64,000 nucleotides of DNA, from positions 19,626 to 83,625 of the forward strand of contig NZ_JARGDK010000014.1 of NCBI RefSeq assembly GCF_029210495.1, in the 5' to 3' direction. Positions 11,395-20,294 of the stretch are shown in pieces. The notes under the pieces are model-generated. The model worked only from the letters and a program-made list of their open reading frames with translations, was not told the DNA's origin and ran no database searches. This DNA comes from Pseudothioclava nitratireducens. Its GTDB lineage: Bacteria; Pseudomonadota; Alphaproteobacteria; Rhodobacterales; Rhodobacteraceae. A program made the translations under genes and the position numbers. Each line of letters begins with the position of its first letter. Within the stretch, counting starts at the first letter, position 1.

Positions 11395-12024
11395 TCAACG
11401 CGTGCCGAGGGTCAGCACGCTATGGCCGATCGCCCAGAGACCAAAACCCGCCATCATCAGCGCCGACACACGCCCGACCCAGAGTGTGAATGCCGCGGGC
11501 AGCCGACGATGCAAAAGCGCCACGGTGCCGCTCAGCGCGATCCACCAGCCCATCGAGCCAAGAAACACACCCAGCACCACCACGGCGGCGGTTTGTGGGG
11601 TCGCGCTTTCGGCAAGGCCCAGCCCCGCGAAGATCGCGGCAAAGCTGAGGATCGTAGCCGGGTTGGTGAGCGTGAGCGCAAAGGTCGCAACGCTCGTCCC
11701 CAGCAGGCCCCGCGTCGCGGATGCGAGTTGCGCGGCCTTTGGCGTGGCAAGGTCGCGCGGCCATGACCTCATGGCCAGCCAAAGCAGGAACAGCCCGCCA
11801 ATCACCCCAAGCGGTGTCGAAATCCGCGTGAGAACGGCTGCGAAACTTGCAAAGCCAAGCGCCGCGAGGCTCGCGTAGAACGCATCGGCCAGTGCTGTAC
11901 CCAACCCGCCAGCCGCGCCTGCCCAGAACCCGCGATGCAGCGCCCGCTGAATGCAGAGCGCGCCGATTGGTCCGACCGGCGCCGCAATCGCCAACCCCAT
12001 CGCCAAAGCCTTGAGAAACAGCAT
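11395..12024 (-). CDS. LysE/RhtB-family amino-acid exporter
   Basis: A 209-residue inner-membrane protein with six helices. It starts MLFLKALAMGLAIAAPVGPIG, where the APVGP motif is the LysE/RhtB signature. The family exports amino acids such as lysine, threonine, homoserine or leucine. The ATG shares one base with the stop of the upstream Lrp-type regulator (TGATG), so the two are coupled, the classic regulator-exporter arrangement. Substrate unknown. Confidence 0.9.
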   Translation of the reverse strand: MLFLKALAMGLAIAAPVGPIGALCIQRALHRGFWAGAAGGLGTALADAFYASLAALGFASFAAVLTRISTPLGVIGGLFLLWLAMRSWPRDLATPKAAQLASATRGLLGTSVATFALTLTNPATILSFAAIFAGLGLAESATPQTAAVVVLGVFLGSMGWWIALSGTVALLHRRLPAAFTLWVGRVSALMMAGFGLWAIGHSVLTLGTR

Positions 12025-12473
12025 CACGCGCCCCTGTAAATGAAGGGGGCATCCACCACCGTCGAGAGCGCCAGCATGGTTTCCGAACGCGCGATCCAGC
12101 CGCCGGATTTGAGCCTTGCCAGAAACGCCTCGACCCCGGAGAGGCTTTCGACGCGGATTTGCAGCAGATAAGACCACGCGCCCGTGACATGGTGGCAGGC
12201 GCAAATCGCGGGCATATCCCTCATGGCGCGGCGAAACCCGTCCTCGGACGCGTCCGGCGCCAGCGCGACCCAGATGAATGCGAGAACAGGGCGTGAGATC
12301 TGTTCAGGGGCGACATCGGCGCGGATGGCACGGATCGTGCCCGCTGCCTGCAACCGCCGGACCCGCTCGTTCACCGCCGATGGCGAAAGCCCGACCGCAG
12401 CCCCAAGCTGGGCGAGAGACTGGCGCGCATCCGCCCCCATCAGCCGCAGCAACTCATGATCCGTCCGGTCCAT
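12024..12473 (-). CDS. Lrp/AsnC-family transcriptional regulator
   Basis: A 149-residue protein with an N-terminal winged HTH (MDRTDHELLRLMGADARQS, then LGAAVGLSPSAVNERVRRLQAAG) and a C-terminal RAM/AsnC effector domain (CHHVTGAWSYLLQIRV). The start at ATG 12473 matches the family's usual MDxxDxxLL opening and has GGGACGG upstream. It is followed directly by the LysE-type exporter, which it probably activates in response to an amino acid. Confidence 0.9.
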   Translation of the reverse strand: MDRTDHELLRLMGADARQSLAQLGAAVGLSPSAVNERVRRLQAAGTIRAIRADVAPEQISRPVLAFIWVALAPDASEDGFRRAMRDMPAICACHHVTGAWSYLLQIRVESLSGVEAFLARLKSGGWIARSETMLALSTVVDAPFIYRGA

Positions 12474-12624
12474 TCCGTCCCGCCCCCCCCGTTTGCAATA
12501 AGCCACAGGTGTCGGGCAGTCTCAGGCGAGGCGCAACATAATTTTCAGAGCATCTGCATAATTTACGATCATGAACAGGTGATAACCGGATTGCGCCGTA
12601 TAATTTACGGCCCTCCTGCCGAAA

Positions 12625-13467
12625 TCAAAGATCCTGCCCGGACAGCCGCAAGGCCAATGCCGCCCCAAGCGCCGCCGAGCTTTGCTCAAACACATGGTCG
12701 AAGGCCGCAAATTGCGCGCGCACGAAGGCCTGACCCGACTCGGATCGGGCAAACGCGATCCAGCTTTGCAATTCCGCGTCAGTCAGCGGCCGGTAGGCGA
12801 GCAACAGGTAGGATTCGATCCAGCGCGAGACTTCCGCGCGAATCTCCGGCTCTTGGGCGAGAACATCTGCGACCATCTCCTCCTCGGAAATATCGTAGGG
12901 ATAGGCTCCGCCCGCGACCATCGCCCGGTAGAAAACCAGATTCGCATTCAGACCGCCCAGAACATTAGCCTCGACCGTATCGGAGACCTCGATGATCTCC
13001 CGGATGAGTTCAAGGCGCGGATCGCCCGCCATTTCTGCAGCGTCAAGCTCCGCCTCGGCGGCCTCTTCGAGGGCCGGATCGAGCAACGCTTCGCGCGCCG
13101 TGAGTTCGAGGGTAATCAGCCGCTGGCCAAGCGGCGCTTCGAAAAACGCCTCCAACGGCCCGACATATTGCTTGGGAAGCTCTCGAAACAGAACCGCTTC
13201 AAAAGCGGGCACAAGACGGTTTGGCGCATGGATTTCGGCCACCTGTGCCAACCAAGACGGGTCCGCAGTCTGCCCCATCACATCTTCGGCGAGCGTCTCA
13301 CCATAGGTCGCGGCCTCGTGCTGAAGAATTTCGAACAGGGCATCAGAGCGTAGCAACTCGGCAAGACGCGCCTGATCCGCGCGCGCCTGAGGCCCGCTCA
13401 GCACCAGAAGCGCGCACCCGAGAAGCGTGACGCCCAGACGAAACCAAAGGGTGAATCGTGCCGCCAT
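12625..13467 (-). CDS. Periplasmic DUF2059-like protein
   Basis: A 280-residue protein with a signal peptide (FTLWFRLGVTLLGCALLVLSGPQARA, cleavage near ARA-DQ). The mature part is all-helical and acidic, with the DUF2059-type end SWIAFARSESGQAFVRAQFAAFD. Role unknown; it is probably periplasmic. I chose ATG 13467, which follows GGGCAGGG. Monocistronic: tRNA-Ser is divergent on the right and the Lrp gene lies to the left. The 117 bp beyond its stop hold nothing I recognise. Confidence 0.65.
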   Translation of the reverse strand: MAARFTLWFRLGVTLLGCALLVLSGPQARADQARLAELLRSDALFEILQHEAATYGETLAEDVMGQTADPSWLAQVAEIHAPNRLVPAFEAVLFRELPKQYVGPLEAFFEAPLGQRLITLELTAREALLDPALEEAAEAELDAAEMAGDPRLELIREIIEVSDTVEANVLGGLNANLVFYRAMVAGGAYPYDISEEEMVADVLAQEPEIRAEVSRWIESYLLLAYRPLTDAELQSWIAFARSESGQAFVRAQFAAFDHVFEQSSAALGAALALRLSGQDL

Positions 13468-13654
13468 CCCTGCCCTCCATTGCGCGCCCGAAACGGCCCG
13501 CCTCACCCACGGTGACCCGCCGCGCGCCGCGGCGCAACCCCCGTGCAGCGACAGGATCGCGGGATCGGCAAGCTTGGGTGAAAAAACCGAAAAAACCGGT
13601 TGCAAGCCACCGCGCGCCGCTATAAATCCACCGCTACCTAAAGACCACCGATGC

Positions 13655-13744
13655 GGAGAGGTGCCGGAGCGGTCGAACGGGGCGGTCTCGAAAACCGTTG
13701 TGGGTGTGAGCCCACCCAGGGTTCGAATCCCTGTCTCTCCGCCA
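13655..13744 (+). tRNA. tRNA-Ser(CGA)
   Basis: Seven-pair acceptor stem GGAGAGG/TCTCTCC, anticodon loop CTCGAAA with anticodon CGA, a long variable arm (GTTGTGGGTGTGAGCCCACCC) as expected for a class II tRNA, T-loop GGTTCGAATCC, and encoded CCA. Confidence 0.97.
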
Positions 13745-13825
13745 TTTTCCACCAAGGCTGACGACGTCAATTCAGATCTGCATCCGCTTGCGGTGCGGGG
13801 CTTTTGCGCGTTTGATGCGCGGGTG

Positions 13826-14569
13826 ATGACAGCAGACACGCCTTCCCCTCGAACACCCACGATCCACCCGCTTGGGCTGGACGGGCTCTTGGTGCGTATG
13901 GCCGCGCAATTCACGCCAGAGGCAAACGCGCGTGTGGCTGCTTTGCACGCCGATCTGTTGCGCACGCCGCCCGTCGGGTTTGTCGAGAGCGCCCCGGCGC
14001 TTGCGTCCCTGCACCTGCGCTTCAATCGGCTCCTGACCGACCGGCAGAGTTTCGCCCGTGAGATCGAGGAGAGGCTTGAGGGGCTTCGTCACGTGGCGCG
14101 GCAGGCGCGCCGCATCTGGCATGTGCCGGCGCATTTCGGCGGTGATGCCGCCCCACAGCTCGCCGAGACAGCAAGCCTTGCCGGGCAGCGTCCCGAGGCG
14201 TTGATTGCTGAACTTTGCGGGCTTGAGCTGAACGTTCTCGCGATTGGCTTTGCGCCGGGCCAACCCTATCTCGGCACCCTGCCCCCGCATTGGGACATAC
14301 CCCGGCAATCCGCACTCACCGGGCAAGTCCCCGCGGGGGCGATTACCACGGCGATCCGGCAGATCGTGCTGTTCGCCAATCCCTCGCCGACCGGATGGCG
14401 CCAGATCGGGCGTTGCGCGTTTCGACCGTTTCGGCCCGAGGCGGAGGTGCCTTTCGTCCTTCGTCCCGGCGACATGATGCGCTTTCACGCTATCGGCGGA
14501 GCCGAGTTGGCAGCGCTAGAAGCCGCGCGCGACCCGGATGGCGGGGCACGGCTGGAGCAGCTGGCATGA
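13826..14569 (+). CDS. pxpB: 5-oxoprolinase subunit PxpB (KipI-like)
   Basis: A subunit of the ATP-dependent 5-oxoprolinase PxpABC, which opens pyroglutamate to glutamate. The 247-residue protein has the KipI/carboxyltransferase subdomain-1 marks GFAPGQPYLGTLP and TGQVPAGAITTAIRQ. Start choice is uncertain: ATG 13826 lacks a strong ribosome site and GTG 13823 is adjacent. The longer frame back to 13427 crosses the tRNA and is excluded. It overlaps pxpC by 4 bp (ATGA). Confidence 0.9.
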   Translation: MTADTPSPRTPTIHPLGLDGLLVRMAAQFTPEANARVAALHADLLRTPPVGFVESAPALASLHLRFNRLLTDRQSFAREIEERLEGLRHVARQARRIWHVPAHFGGDAAPQLAETASLAGQRPEALIAELCGLELNVLAIGFAPGQPYLGTLPPHWDIPRQSALTGQVPAGAITTAIRQIVLFANPSPTGWRQIGRCAFRPFRPEAEVPFVLRPGDMMRFHAIGGAELAALEAARDPDGGARLEQLA

Positions 14570-15597
14570 GCGGCGTCATCGAGGTTCTCTCGGCTGGTCC
14601 CGCGCTCAGCGTGCAGGATATGGGTCGCGAGGGCTGGCTCGCCTTTGGTCTGGCGCGGGGCGGCGCAGCGGACCGGCTCGCGCTTTACGAGGCGGCGGCA
14701 CTCCTGAACGATCCCGCGCCCGAGGCTGCGTTGGAACTCGCAGGCATGGGCGGGCGGTTCCGCACGACCATGACGACTCGCCTCGCGCTGACCGGTGCGC
14801 CGATGCGCGCAAGTCTCGACGGCCAACCGCTGCACTGGAATGCGAGCCACCTCTGGCCTGCCGGTTCGGTGCTCGAGATCGGTCCGGCGGACTCCGGGAT
14901 TTATGGCTACCTGAGTGTGGCGGGCGGCATCCGAACCCAAGAGCGTCTCGGCGCGCGTGCGACACAGGCAGCGGCAGGGCTTGGTCGGCGGATTGCGACC
15001 GGGGATCGGCTGCCGATCGCGCCCGACCCTGCCCCGGACACGCCTTCGCGGATGCTCCCTGTCGAGGATCGCTGCACGGGCGGGATTTTACGCGTGATCA
15101 CGGGCCCGCAAACGGCGCTTTTCGACCCTGCCACCGTGGCGCGGTTTTTCGCAAGTCCGCATATCGCGGCCACGGGAAACCGGCAGGGCTTGATGCTGGA
15201 GCGGCAAGCGGCCCCTTTTCAGATCGCCTCTGGCACCACGATCCTATCCGAACCGATCACCCCGGGCGACATCCAGATGACCGGCGCGGGGCACCCTGCG
15301 ATCTTGTTGGCGGATTGCCAGACCATTGGCGGCTATCCCCGGATCGGAACCGTCTTGCCTGTGGATTTGCCTCGCACCGCACAGGCGCGCCCCGGCTCCC
15401 GGCTCCGGTTTCAGCCCGTCTCGCTGGAGGACGCCGAGGCGCTCTCGCCGCCGGAAGAGACGTGGCTTCGGGCGCTTCGGCGTCTCAGCCGTCCATTCGG
15501 GTTCGGGCCTGACAGCCGCGCGCTGCTCAGCTATCAACTGATCGGCGGGGTCATTCGCGGCGATGAGGAGGAACCATGGCGCGCAGGGTCGATCTGA
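14566..15597 (+). CDS. pxpC: 5-oxoprolinase subunit PxpC (biotin-dependent carboxyltransferase-like)
   Basis: The second structural subunit of the pyroglutamate-hydrolysing complex. The 343-residue protein carries subdomain-2 features: LSVQDMGREGWLAFGLARGG near the start, the YGYLSVAGGI motif, and QGLMLERQAAP and GGYPRIGTVLPVDL toward the end. It starts in the ATGA overlap with pxpB and runs 22 bp into pxpA, so the three form one coupled operon. Confidence 0.93.
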   Translation: MSGVIEVLSAGPALSVQDMGREGWLAFGLARGGAADRLALYEAAALLNDPAPEAALELAGMGGRFRTTMTTRLALTGAPMRASLDGQPLHWNASHLWPAGSVLEIGPADSGIYGYLSVAGGIRTQERLGARATQAAAGLGRRIATGDRLPIAPDPAPDTPSRMLPVEDRCTGGILRVITGPQTALFDPATVARFFASPHIAATGNRQGLMLERQAAPFQIASGTTILSEPITPGDIQMTGAGHPAILLADCQTIGGYPRIGTVLPVDLPRTAQARPGSRLRFQPVSLEDAEALSPPEETWLRALRRLSRPFGFGPDSRALLSYQLIGGVIRGDEEEPWRAGSI

Positions 15598-16319
15598 ATG
15601 CGGATTTGGGCGAGAACTGCGGCGATGACCGGGCGCTGCTGCGGATCGTGAACTCGGCCAATATCTGCGCGGGGCTTCACGCGGGCAGCCCCGCGATCAT
15701 GGCGCAGACGATGGCGGCGGCGCGCGATGCGGGCGTGGGCATCGGGGTGCATCCGGGCTTTGACGATCGCGCCAATTTCGGGCGCACCCGAATGGCCTTG
15801 TCGACCTTCGACCTCACCGCGCTGATTGCCTATCAGGTCGGCGCGGCCAAGGCCGTGGCCGAGGGACTTGGGACAAAACTCGATCACCTGAAGCTCCACG
15901 GCGCGCTGGCGAACATGGCGAGCGAGGACGCGGCGCTCGCCAAGGTCTGTTTCGAGGCCGCGCTGGCCGTCGATCCGGGGTTGAAGCTCGTTGTGCTTGC
16001 CGCCACCCGGCAACAGGAAGCAGCCGAAGCACTCGGCGCGCCTTGGGCTGGTGAAATCTTTGCCGACCGCGCCTATGAGCCGGATGCGACGCTGGTTGAT
16101 CGCTCGAAGCCCGGCGCCGTGATCCATGACAGCGCGCTGGCCGCGCGCCGTATCCTCGCCATGCTGGAGGCGGATGCGATCATTGCCGAGGACGGGGCGC
16201 GCATAGCGGCTCGGATCAACACGATTTGTCTGCACGGAGACACGCCCGAAGCCCTCGGCATGGCCCGGGATATTCGTGAGGCACTGCACGATGCAGGGAT
16301 CACGCTTGCGCGGCTCTAG
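15576..16319 (+). CDS. pxpA: 5-oxoprolinase subunit PxpA (LamB/YcsF family)
   Basis: The LamB/YcsF subunit of 5-oxoprolinase. The 247-residue protein opens with the diagnostic DLNADLGENCG. It retains SANICAGLHAGSP, GVHPGFDD (commonly GAHPGYPD) and KLHGAL, all family hallmarks. The GGAGGAACC ribosome site lies inside pxpC. Last gene of pxpB-pxpC-pxpA, ending 6 bp before the convergent lpxB stop. Confidence 0.94.
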   Translation: MARRVDLNADLGENCGDDRALLRIVNSANICAGLHAGSPAIMAQTMAAARDAGVGIGVHPGFDDRANFGRTRMALSTFDLTALIAYQVGAAKAVAEGLGTKLDHLKLHGALANMASEDAALAKVCFEAALAVDPGLKLVVLAATRQQEAAEALGAPWAGEIFADRAYEPDATLVDRSKPGAVIHDSALAARRILAMLEADAIIAEDGARIAARINTICLHGDTPEALGMARDIREALHDAGITLARL

Positions 16320-16325
16320 GCGCGC

Positions 16326-17477
16326 TCACGCCCTGCCCAAATGCGCGAGAACCGAGCGCGCGGCGCGCAGACCCGGGTCCTCTCCGCCCTCGCCCAAACG
16401 CTCCATCGTCAGCGCCATCGCCGCGTGTTGGGCCGCGCGCGACTCCGGGTTTTCGATCAGATCGAACAGCGCCGCCGCAATCGGCCCCGGCTCGCAACGC
16501 GCGCCCAGAAATTCCGGGATCGCCCGCGTCTCCGAGACGAGATTCACAAGCGTCACCGTATCGACCTTGAGGAGCCGCCCGATAATCAGACGCGAGAGCC
16601 ACGCCATGTCATAGGCGATCACCATGGGCGTTCGGCTGGCAGCGAGTTCAAGGCTCACCGTTCCTGACGCCGCCAGCGCCAGATCGGCGGCGGCAAAGGC
16701 CGCGCGCTTGTCGGCGGTCTCCTCGACGACAATTGGCGCAACGGGCCAGCGCGCCGTCATCTCGCGCACCATGGGCGCCACCCCGCGCACGGTCGGCAGC
16801 ACCACACGCAGTCCCGGCTCCCGGTCGCGCAGCCGCATCAGCGCCTCGTCGAAGCGCGGACCAAGCCGCTTGACCTCGCCCGCGCGCGAGCCGGGCAGGC
16901 ACAGAACCAAAGGCTGATCCGGGCCGATCATATGGGTCTCGCGGAAGGCCTCGGCCTCAAGCGCGCTTGCGCGCGGTTCGGCCACCACCGGATGCCCGAC
17001 GAAATCGCAGGTCATCCCGGCGGCTTCCATATAGGGCGGCTCGAAGGGCAGCAGCGCGAGGACGTGATCCACCACCTCCGCCATTTTCGCCGCACGACCG
17101 GGTCGCCACGCCCAAACTGAGGGCGCGACATAGTGGATGGTGCGCAGATCGGGCCGGACGGCACGGGCCGCGCGCAGCACGCGCAGACAGAAATCGGGGC
17201 TGTCGATAGTGATAACCGCGTCCGGCGGATTGGCGCAGATGGCCTCGGCGGTTTCCGCGATGCGGCGCTTCAGATGGCGGTATTTCGGCAAGACCTCCAT
17301 CAATCCCATCACCGAGAGGTCTTCCATCGGGAAGCGGCTCGAAAGCCCTTCGGCCTCCATCAGCGGGCCACCGATCCCTTCGAATGTCACCGCCGGGGCG
17401 AGCTGCTTGATCCCAGCCATCAGCGCAGCGCCGAGCTTGTCGCCCGAGGCCTCGCCCGCGATGACGAAAAGCCTCAT
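16326..17477 (-). CDS. lpxB: Lipid-A-disaccharide synthase
   Basis: LpxB condenses UDP-2,3-diacylglucosamine with lipid X at the inner-membrane surface to make the lipid A disaccharide. The 383-residue protein is family length. It starts RLFVIAGEASGDKLGAALM and contains YVAPSVWAWRPGRA and the nucleotide-binding LCLPGSRAGEVKR. The ATG overlaps the lpxI stop by 4 bp. Last gene of the envelope cluster. Confidence 0.96.
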   Translation of the reverse strand: MRLFVIAGEASGDKLGAALMAGIKQLAPAVTFEGIGGPLMEAEGLSSRFPMEDLSVMGLMEVLPKYRHLKRRIAETAEAICANPPDAVITIDSPDFCLRVLRAARAVRPDLRTIHYVAPSVWAWRPGRAAKMAEVVDHVLALLPFEPPYMEAAGMTCDFVGHPVVAEPRASALEAEAFRETHMIGPDQPLVLCLPGSRAGEVKRLGPRFDEALMRLRDREPGLRVVLPTVRGVAPMVREMTARWPVAPIVVEETADKRAAFAAADLALAASGTVSLELAASRTPMVIAYDMAWLSRLIIGRLLKVDTVTLVNLVSETRAIPEFLGARCEPGPIAAALFDLIENPESRAAQHAAMALTMERLGEGGEDPGLRAARSVLAHLGRA

Positions 17478-18292
17478 GGCGCGCAGGCCCAGAGGAACAG
17501 CCCCGCCTCTTGCGCGGCTGCAACGGTGGCCTCGCGGTCGAGAAGCATCACCCCGCCAGCTTCCCACGCAATGCCTGAAAGACCTGCTTTCGCAGCGTTT
17601 GCAACGGTTTGCGGGCCGATTGCGGGGAGGTCGATGCGGCGATCCTGACCGGGCTTGGGTGCCTTGTAAAAGACGCCGCCCGCGCCCTTCGGATCGGGGC
17701 GCAGCCCCTGATGATCGGCGGCGAAGGCGAGCATCGCATCGGTGCCGGGAAGGGATTCCACGGCCAGACACAACCCCTGCGCCACGACAGCGCCCTGCCC
17801 GACATCCACCGATCCGAGCGCGGCCACGATCTCGGCGGCACGCGCCTGATCGCGGCGATCAGCCTCGGTCACATCCCCACAGAGAATGCCCGCCTCGGGC
17901 ACCAGATCGGACGCGATCTCATGCGCGCCAACAACCCGAAGGCCCCATTCTTCAAAGAGTTCAATCACGGCGCGCAGGGTTTCATCGTCACCCGCCTGCA
18001 TTGCTCCCAGAAGGCGCGGCACGAGGCTCGCGGTCTGCGGATCGAAAAACTCGGGCTCCAGCTTCGGGCGCTGCATCGCGCCTGCGAAAACCACCGTTTC
18101 GATCCCGCGCGCGACCAACCCGTCCAGAAACGGAACCAGCCGCTCGACCCGGAAGCGCTCTGGCGTAGCACCGGGCACGGCGCTCGGGAAGCCTTCGAGT
18201 TCGCAGATCAGCAGATCGGGCCGCGCCTTGGCCAGCAAGGCGGGCAGAAGACCGGTTCCGGCGATCAGCGCGGTGTCGGGCGTCCCAGTCAT
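17474..18292 (-). CDS. lpxI: UDP-2,3-diacylglucosamine pyrophosphatase LpxI
   Basis: This enzyme hydrolyses UDP-2,3-diacylglucosamine to lipid X and UMP; alphaproteobacteria use LpxI where enterics use LpxH. The 272-residue length is right. The N-terminal TALIAGTGLLPALLA and the C-terminal DUF1009 features AVESLPGTDAML and DLPAIGPQTVANAAKAG fit. It sits between lpxA and lpxB with 4-bp overlaps on both sides, which independently supports the role. Confidence 0.94.
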   Translation of the reverse strand: MTGTPDTALIAGTGLLPALLAKARPDLLICELEGFPSAVPGATPERFRVERLVPFLDGLVARGIETVVFAGAMQRPKLEPEFFDPQTASLVPRLLGAMQAGDDETLRAVIELFEEWGLRVVGAHEIASDLVPEAGILCGDVTEADRRDQARAAEIVAALGSVDVGQGAVVAQGLCLAVESLPGTDAMLAFAADHQGLRPDPKGAGGVFYKAPKPGQDRRIDLPAIGPQTVANAAKAGLSGIAWEAGGVMLLDREATVAAAQEAGLFLWACAP

Positions 18293-19071
18293 CGCGGCGT
18301 CAGGAAGGAGCGGTCGGAGGGGCCAAGGATGAAGTCGAGCACTTCGCGGGCGAGTTCGCCCTCGGCGCCTTCTTCGGCGAGTTTGCGGGCCTGTTCACGG
18401 AAATTCCCCTCGGAGAGTCCCATGTAAAGCTGGCGCAGGGCACCGATTTCGGCGCGCGCAACACCGCGCCGCTTGAGGCCCACGAGGTTCAGCCCCTCAA
18501 GCCCCGCGCGCGGTCCCGCAACGAGGGCGTGGGGGATCACATCCGCGGTCACCATCGAGAGCGCACCAATGATCGCGCCGCGCCCGATGCGCACCCATTG
18601 GTGCACACCCGACAACCCGCCAACGATCACGTCATCCTCAAGCACACAATGCCCGGCAATCGCCACCGAGTTCACAAGGATCACGCGGTCCCCGATCTGG
18701 GCGTCGTGGGCAACGTGGCAGGACGCCATGAACAGCCCGTCATCGCCCACCCTGGTGACCCCGCCACCGCCCTCCGTGCCGGTGTTCATCGTGACATATT
18801 CGCGGATGCGGTTGCGTTTGCCGATCACGAGGCGCGTATGCTCGCCCTTGAACTTGAGGTCTTGCGGGATCTGGCCGAGCGAGGCGAAGGGAAAGACCAC
18901 CGTCTCATCGCCGATCTCGGTGTCGCCGGTCACCACGACATGCGATTTGAGCACCACAGCGCGCCCGAGCTTCACCTCGGGGCCGATATGGCAGAAGGGG
19001 CCGATCTCGCAATCGGGGCCAATGACCGCGCCCTCTTCGATGACGGCGCTGCTATGGATGCGCGCGCTCAT
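18289..19071 (-). CDS. lpxA: UDP-N-acetylglucosamine O-acyltransferase LpxA
   Basis: LpxA transfers a 3-hydroxyacyl chain from ACP to UDP-GlcNAc, the first lipid A step. The 260-residue protein is a left-handed beta-helix of hexapeptide repeats (ALIxxG-type units through residue 180) followed by a helical C-terminus. The catalytic His lies in ASCHVAHDAQIGD. It begins 4 bp after the fabZ stop and overlaps lpxI by 4 bp. Confidence 0.96.
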   Translation of the reverse strand: MSARIHSSAVIEEGAVIGPDCEIGPFCHIGPEVKLGRAVVLKSHVVVTGDTEIGDETVVFPFASLGQIPQDLKFKGEHTRLVIGKRNRIREYVTMNTGTEGGGGVTRVGDDGLFMASCHVAHDAQIGDRVILVNSVAIAGHCVLEDDVIVGGLSGVHQWVRIGRGAIIGALSMVTADVIPHALVAGPRAGLEGLNLVGLKRRGVARAEIGALRQLYMGLSEGNFREQARKLAEEGAEGELAREVLDFILGPSDRSFLTPR

Positions 19072-19074
19072 GAC

Positions 19075-19545
19075 TCAGCCCTTGAGGTCCATCATCGCGG
19101 TGAATTCGGCCTGCGCGGCCAATTCGCCATCGACCATCGCCTTACCCTCGAATTTCCAGATCTTGCCGCCGCCACGCTTGGCTTCGACATGCAGCTCAAG
19201 GCAATCGCCCGGCACGACCATGCGGCGGAACTTGGCTTTGTCGATCCCCATGAAATAGGTCAGCAGGTCCTTGCCGATGATGTCCATCGAGATGCCGACC
19301 AGCACCGCCGAAGTCTGGGCCAGCGCCTCGATGATAAGCACGCCCGGCATGATCGGCTTGGCCGGGAAATGACCCTCGAAATGGGGCTCATTCGCGGTCA
19401 CCATCTTGATGCCCACCGCCGACTGGTTCGGCACGATGTCACGCACCTTGTCCACCAGCAGGAACGGGTAGCGATGCGGGATGATCTTCTTGATCAGATC
19501 GAGATCGGCCTCGGTATAGGGTGCGGGGGTCGGCTTGTCGGACAT
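19075..19545 (-). CDS. fabZ: 3-hydroxyacyl-ACP dehydratase FabZ
   Basis: FabZ dehydrates 3-hydroxyacyl-ACPs in fatty-acid elongation and competes with LpxA for substrate. The 156-residue hot-dog-fold protein has [16 protein letters not shown] with the catalytic His and the downstream Glu in IIEALAQ. ATG 19545 is preceded by GAGGAGCC. In many Proteobacteria lpxD separates skp from fabZ; here only 85 bp of non-coding sequence does. Confidence 0.96.
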   Translation of the reverse strand: MSDKPTPAPYTEADLDLIKKIIPHRYPFLLVDKVRDIVPNQSAVGIKMVTANEPHFEGHFPAKPIMPGVLIIEALAQTSAVLVGISMDIIGKDLLTYFMGIDKAKFRRMVVPGDCLELHVEAKRGGGKIWKFEGKAMVDGELAAQAEFTAMMDLKG

Positions 19546-19630
19546 GATGGCTCCTCGGCTTCTTGGGTGCGCCGGGGCGCTCCGATGGGAAACTTGCTAG
19601 CAACGTGCGGCGGGCTTGGCAAGGACGGCG

Positions 19631-20287
19631 CTATTGCGCGGAAGGGTCGGTCGGCGCAGGTACGGCGGCGGGCGCGTCGGCCCCCGCGCCTTCGGAGTCT
19701 ATCGTGACGAGCGGCGCGACAACGCCCGCCCCATCCCCGATATCGCGGTCGATCAGGGTCACAAGATCCTCGGTCACGTCGATATTGGCCAATCCGCGGA
19801 TGATCGCGCGCCGGTCAAGCACGACGACGGCGCCCCGCTCAGTCAGCATCGTGTCGAGCACCGGCACAACGGACTGGATAAAGGCCTGCCGCTCTTGTTC
19901 AAGCTGCGTCTGGATCGCCTGCGCCTTGGCTTTCTGGGCCGCCCGGATCTCGGTCGCACGGGTGTCGAAGGCATCCGCCTCAAGGCGGAACGCCTTGGGG
20001 TCCATCGCCGGGCGACGGTCGGTCAGCGCACGCTCCTCGGCCACAAGATCATCGGCGATCCGGTTATTCTCCGCGTTAAGCGCACGCGAAGCCGCCGCGA
20101 TCTCGCGGCGCACCCGAATGCCCCATTGCGACTGATCGTAGAGCGTTTCCCAATCGAGCGTCAGCACCGGGCTGGGCACAACGATCCGCGACTGGCCGGC
20201 GCCCGGTTGCTCCTGCGCAAGCGCGGCCTGCGGCGCCAGCGCGCAGATCCCCGCCAGCGCCGCCGCAATCAGCGTGTCGCGCGCCAT
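19631..20287 (-). CDS. skp: Periplasmic chaperone of OmpH/Skp family
   Basis: A 218-residue protein with a signal peptide (LIAAALAGICALAPQAALA) and a long helical, Ala/Arg/Glu-rich body typical of the Skp tentacles (RREIAAASRALNAENNRIADDL). Skp holds unfolded outer-membrane proteins in the periplasm for BamA, encoded just upstream. ATG 20287 is preferred over the GTG at 20290 because GAGG then lies at proper spacing. The C-terminus is acidic and Ala/Pro-rich. Confidence 0.88.
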   Translation of the reverse strand: MARDTLIAAALAGICALAPQAALAQEQPGAGQSRIVVPSPVLTLDWETLYDQSQWGIRVRREIAAASRALNAENNRIADDLVAEERALTDRRPAMDPKAFRLEADAFDTRATEIRAAQKAKAQAIQTQLEQERQAFIQSVVPVLDTMLTERGAVVVLDRRAIIRGLANIDVTEDLVTLIDRDIGDGAGVVAPLVTIDSEGAGADAPAAVPAPTDPSAQ

Positions 20288-20294
20288 CACGACC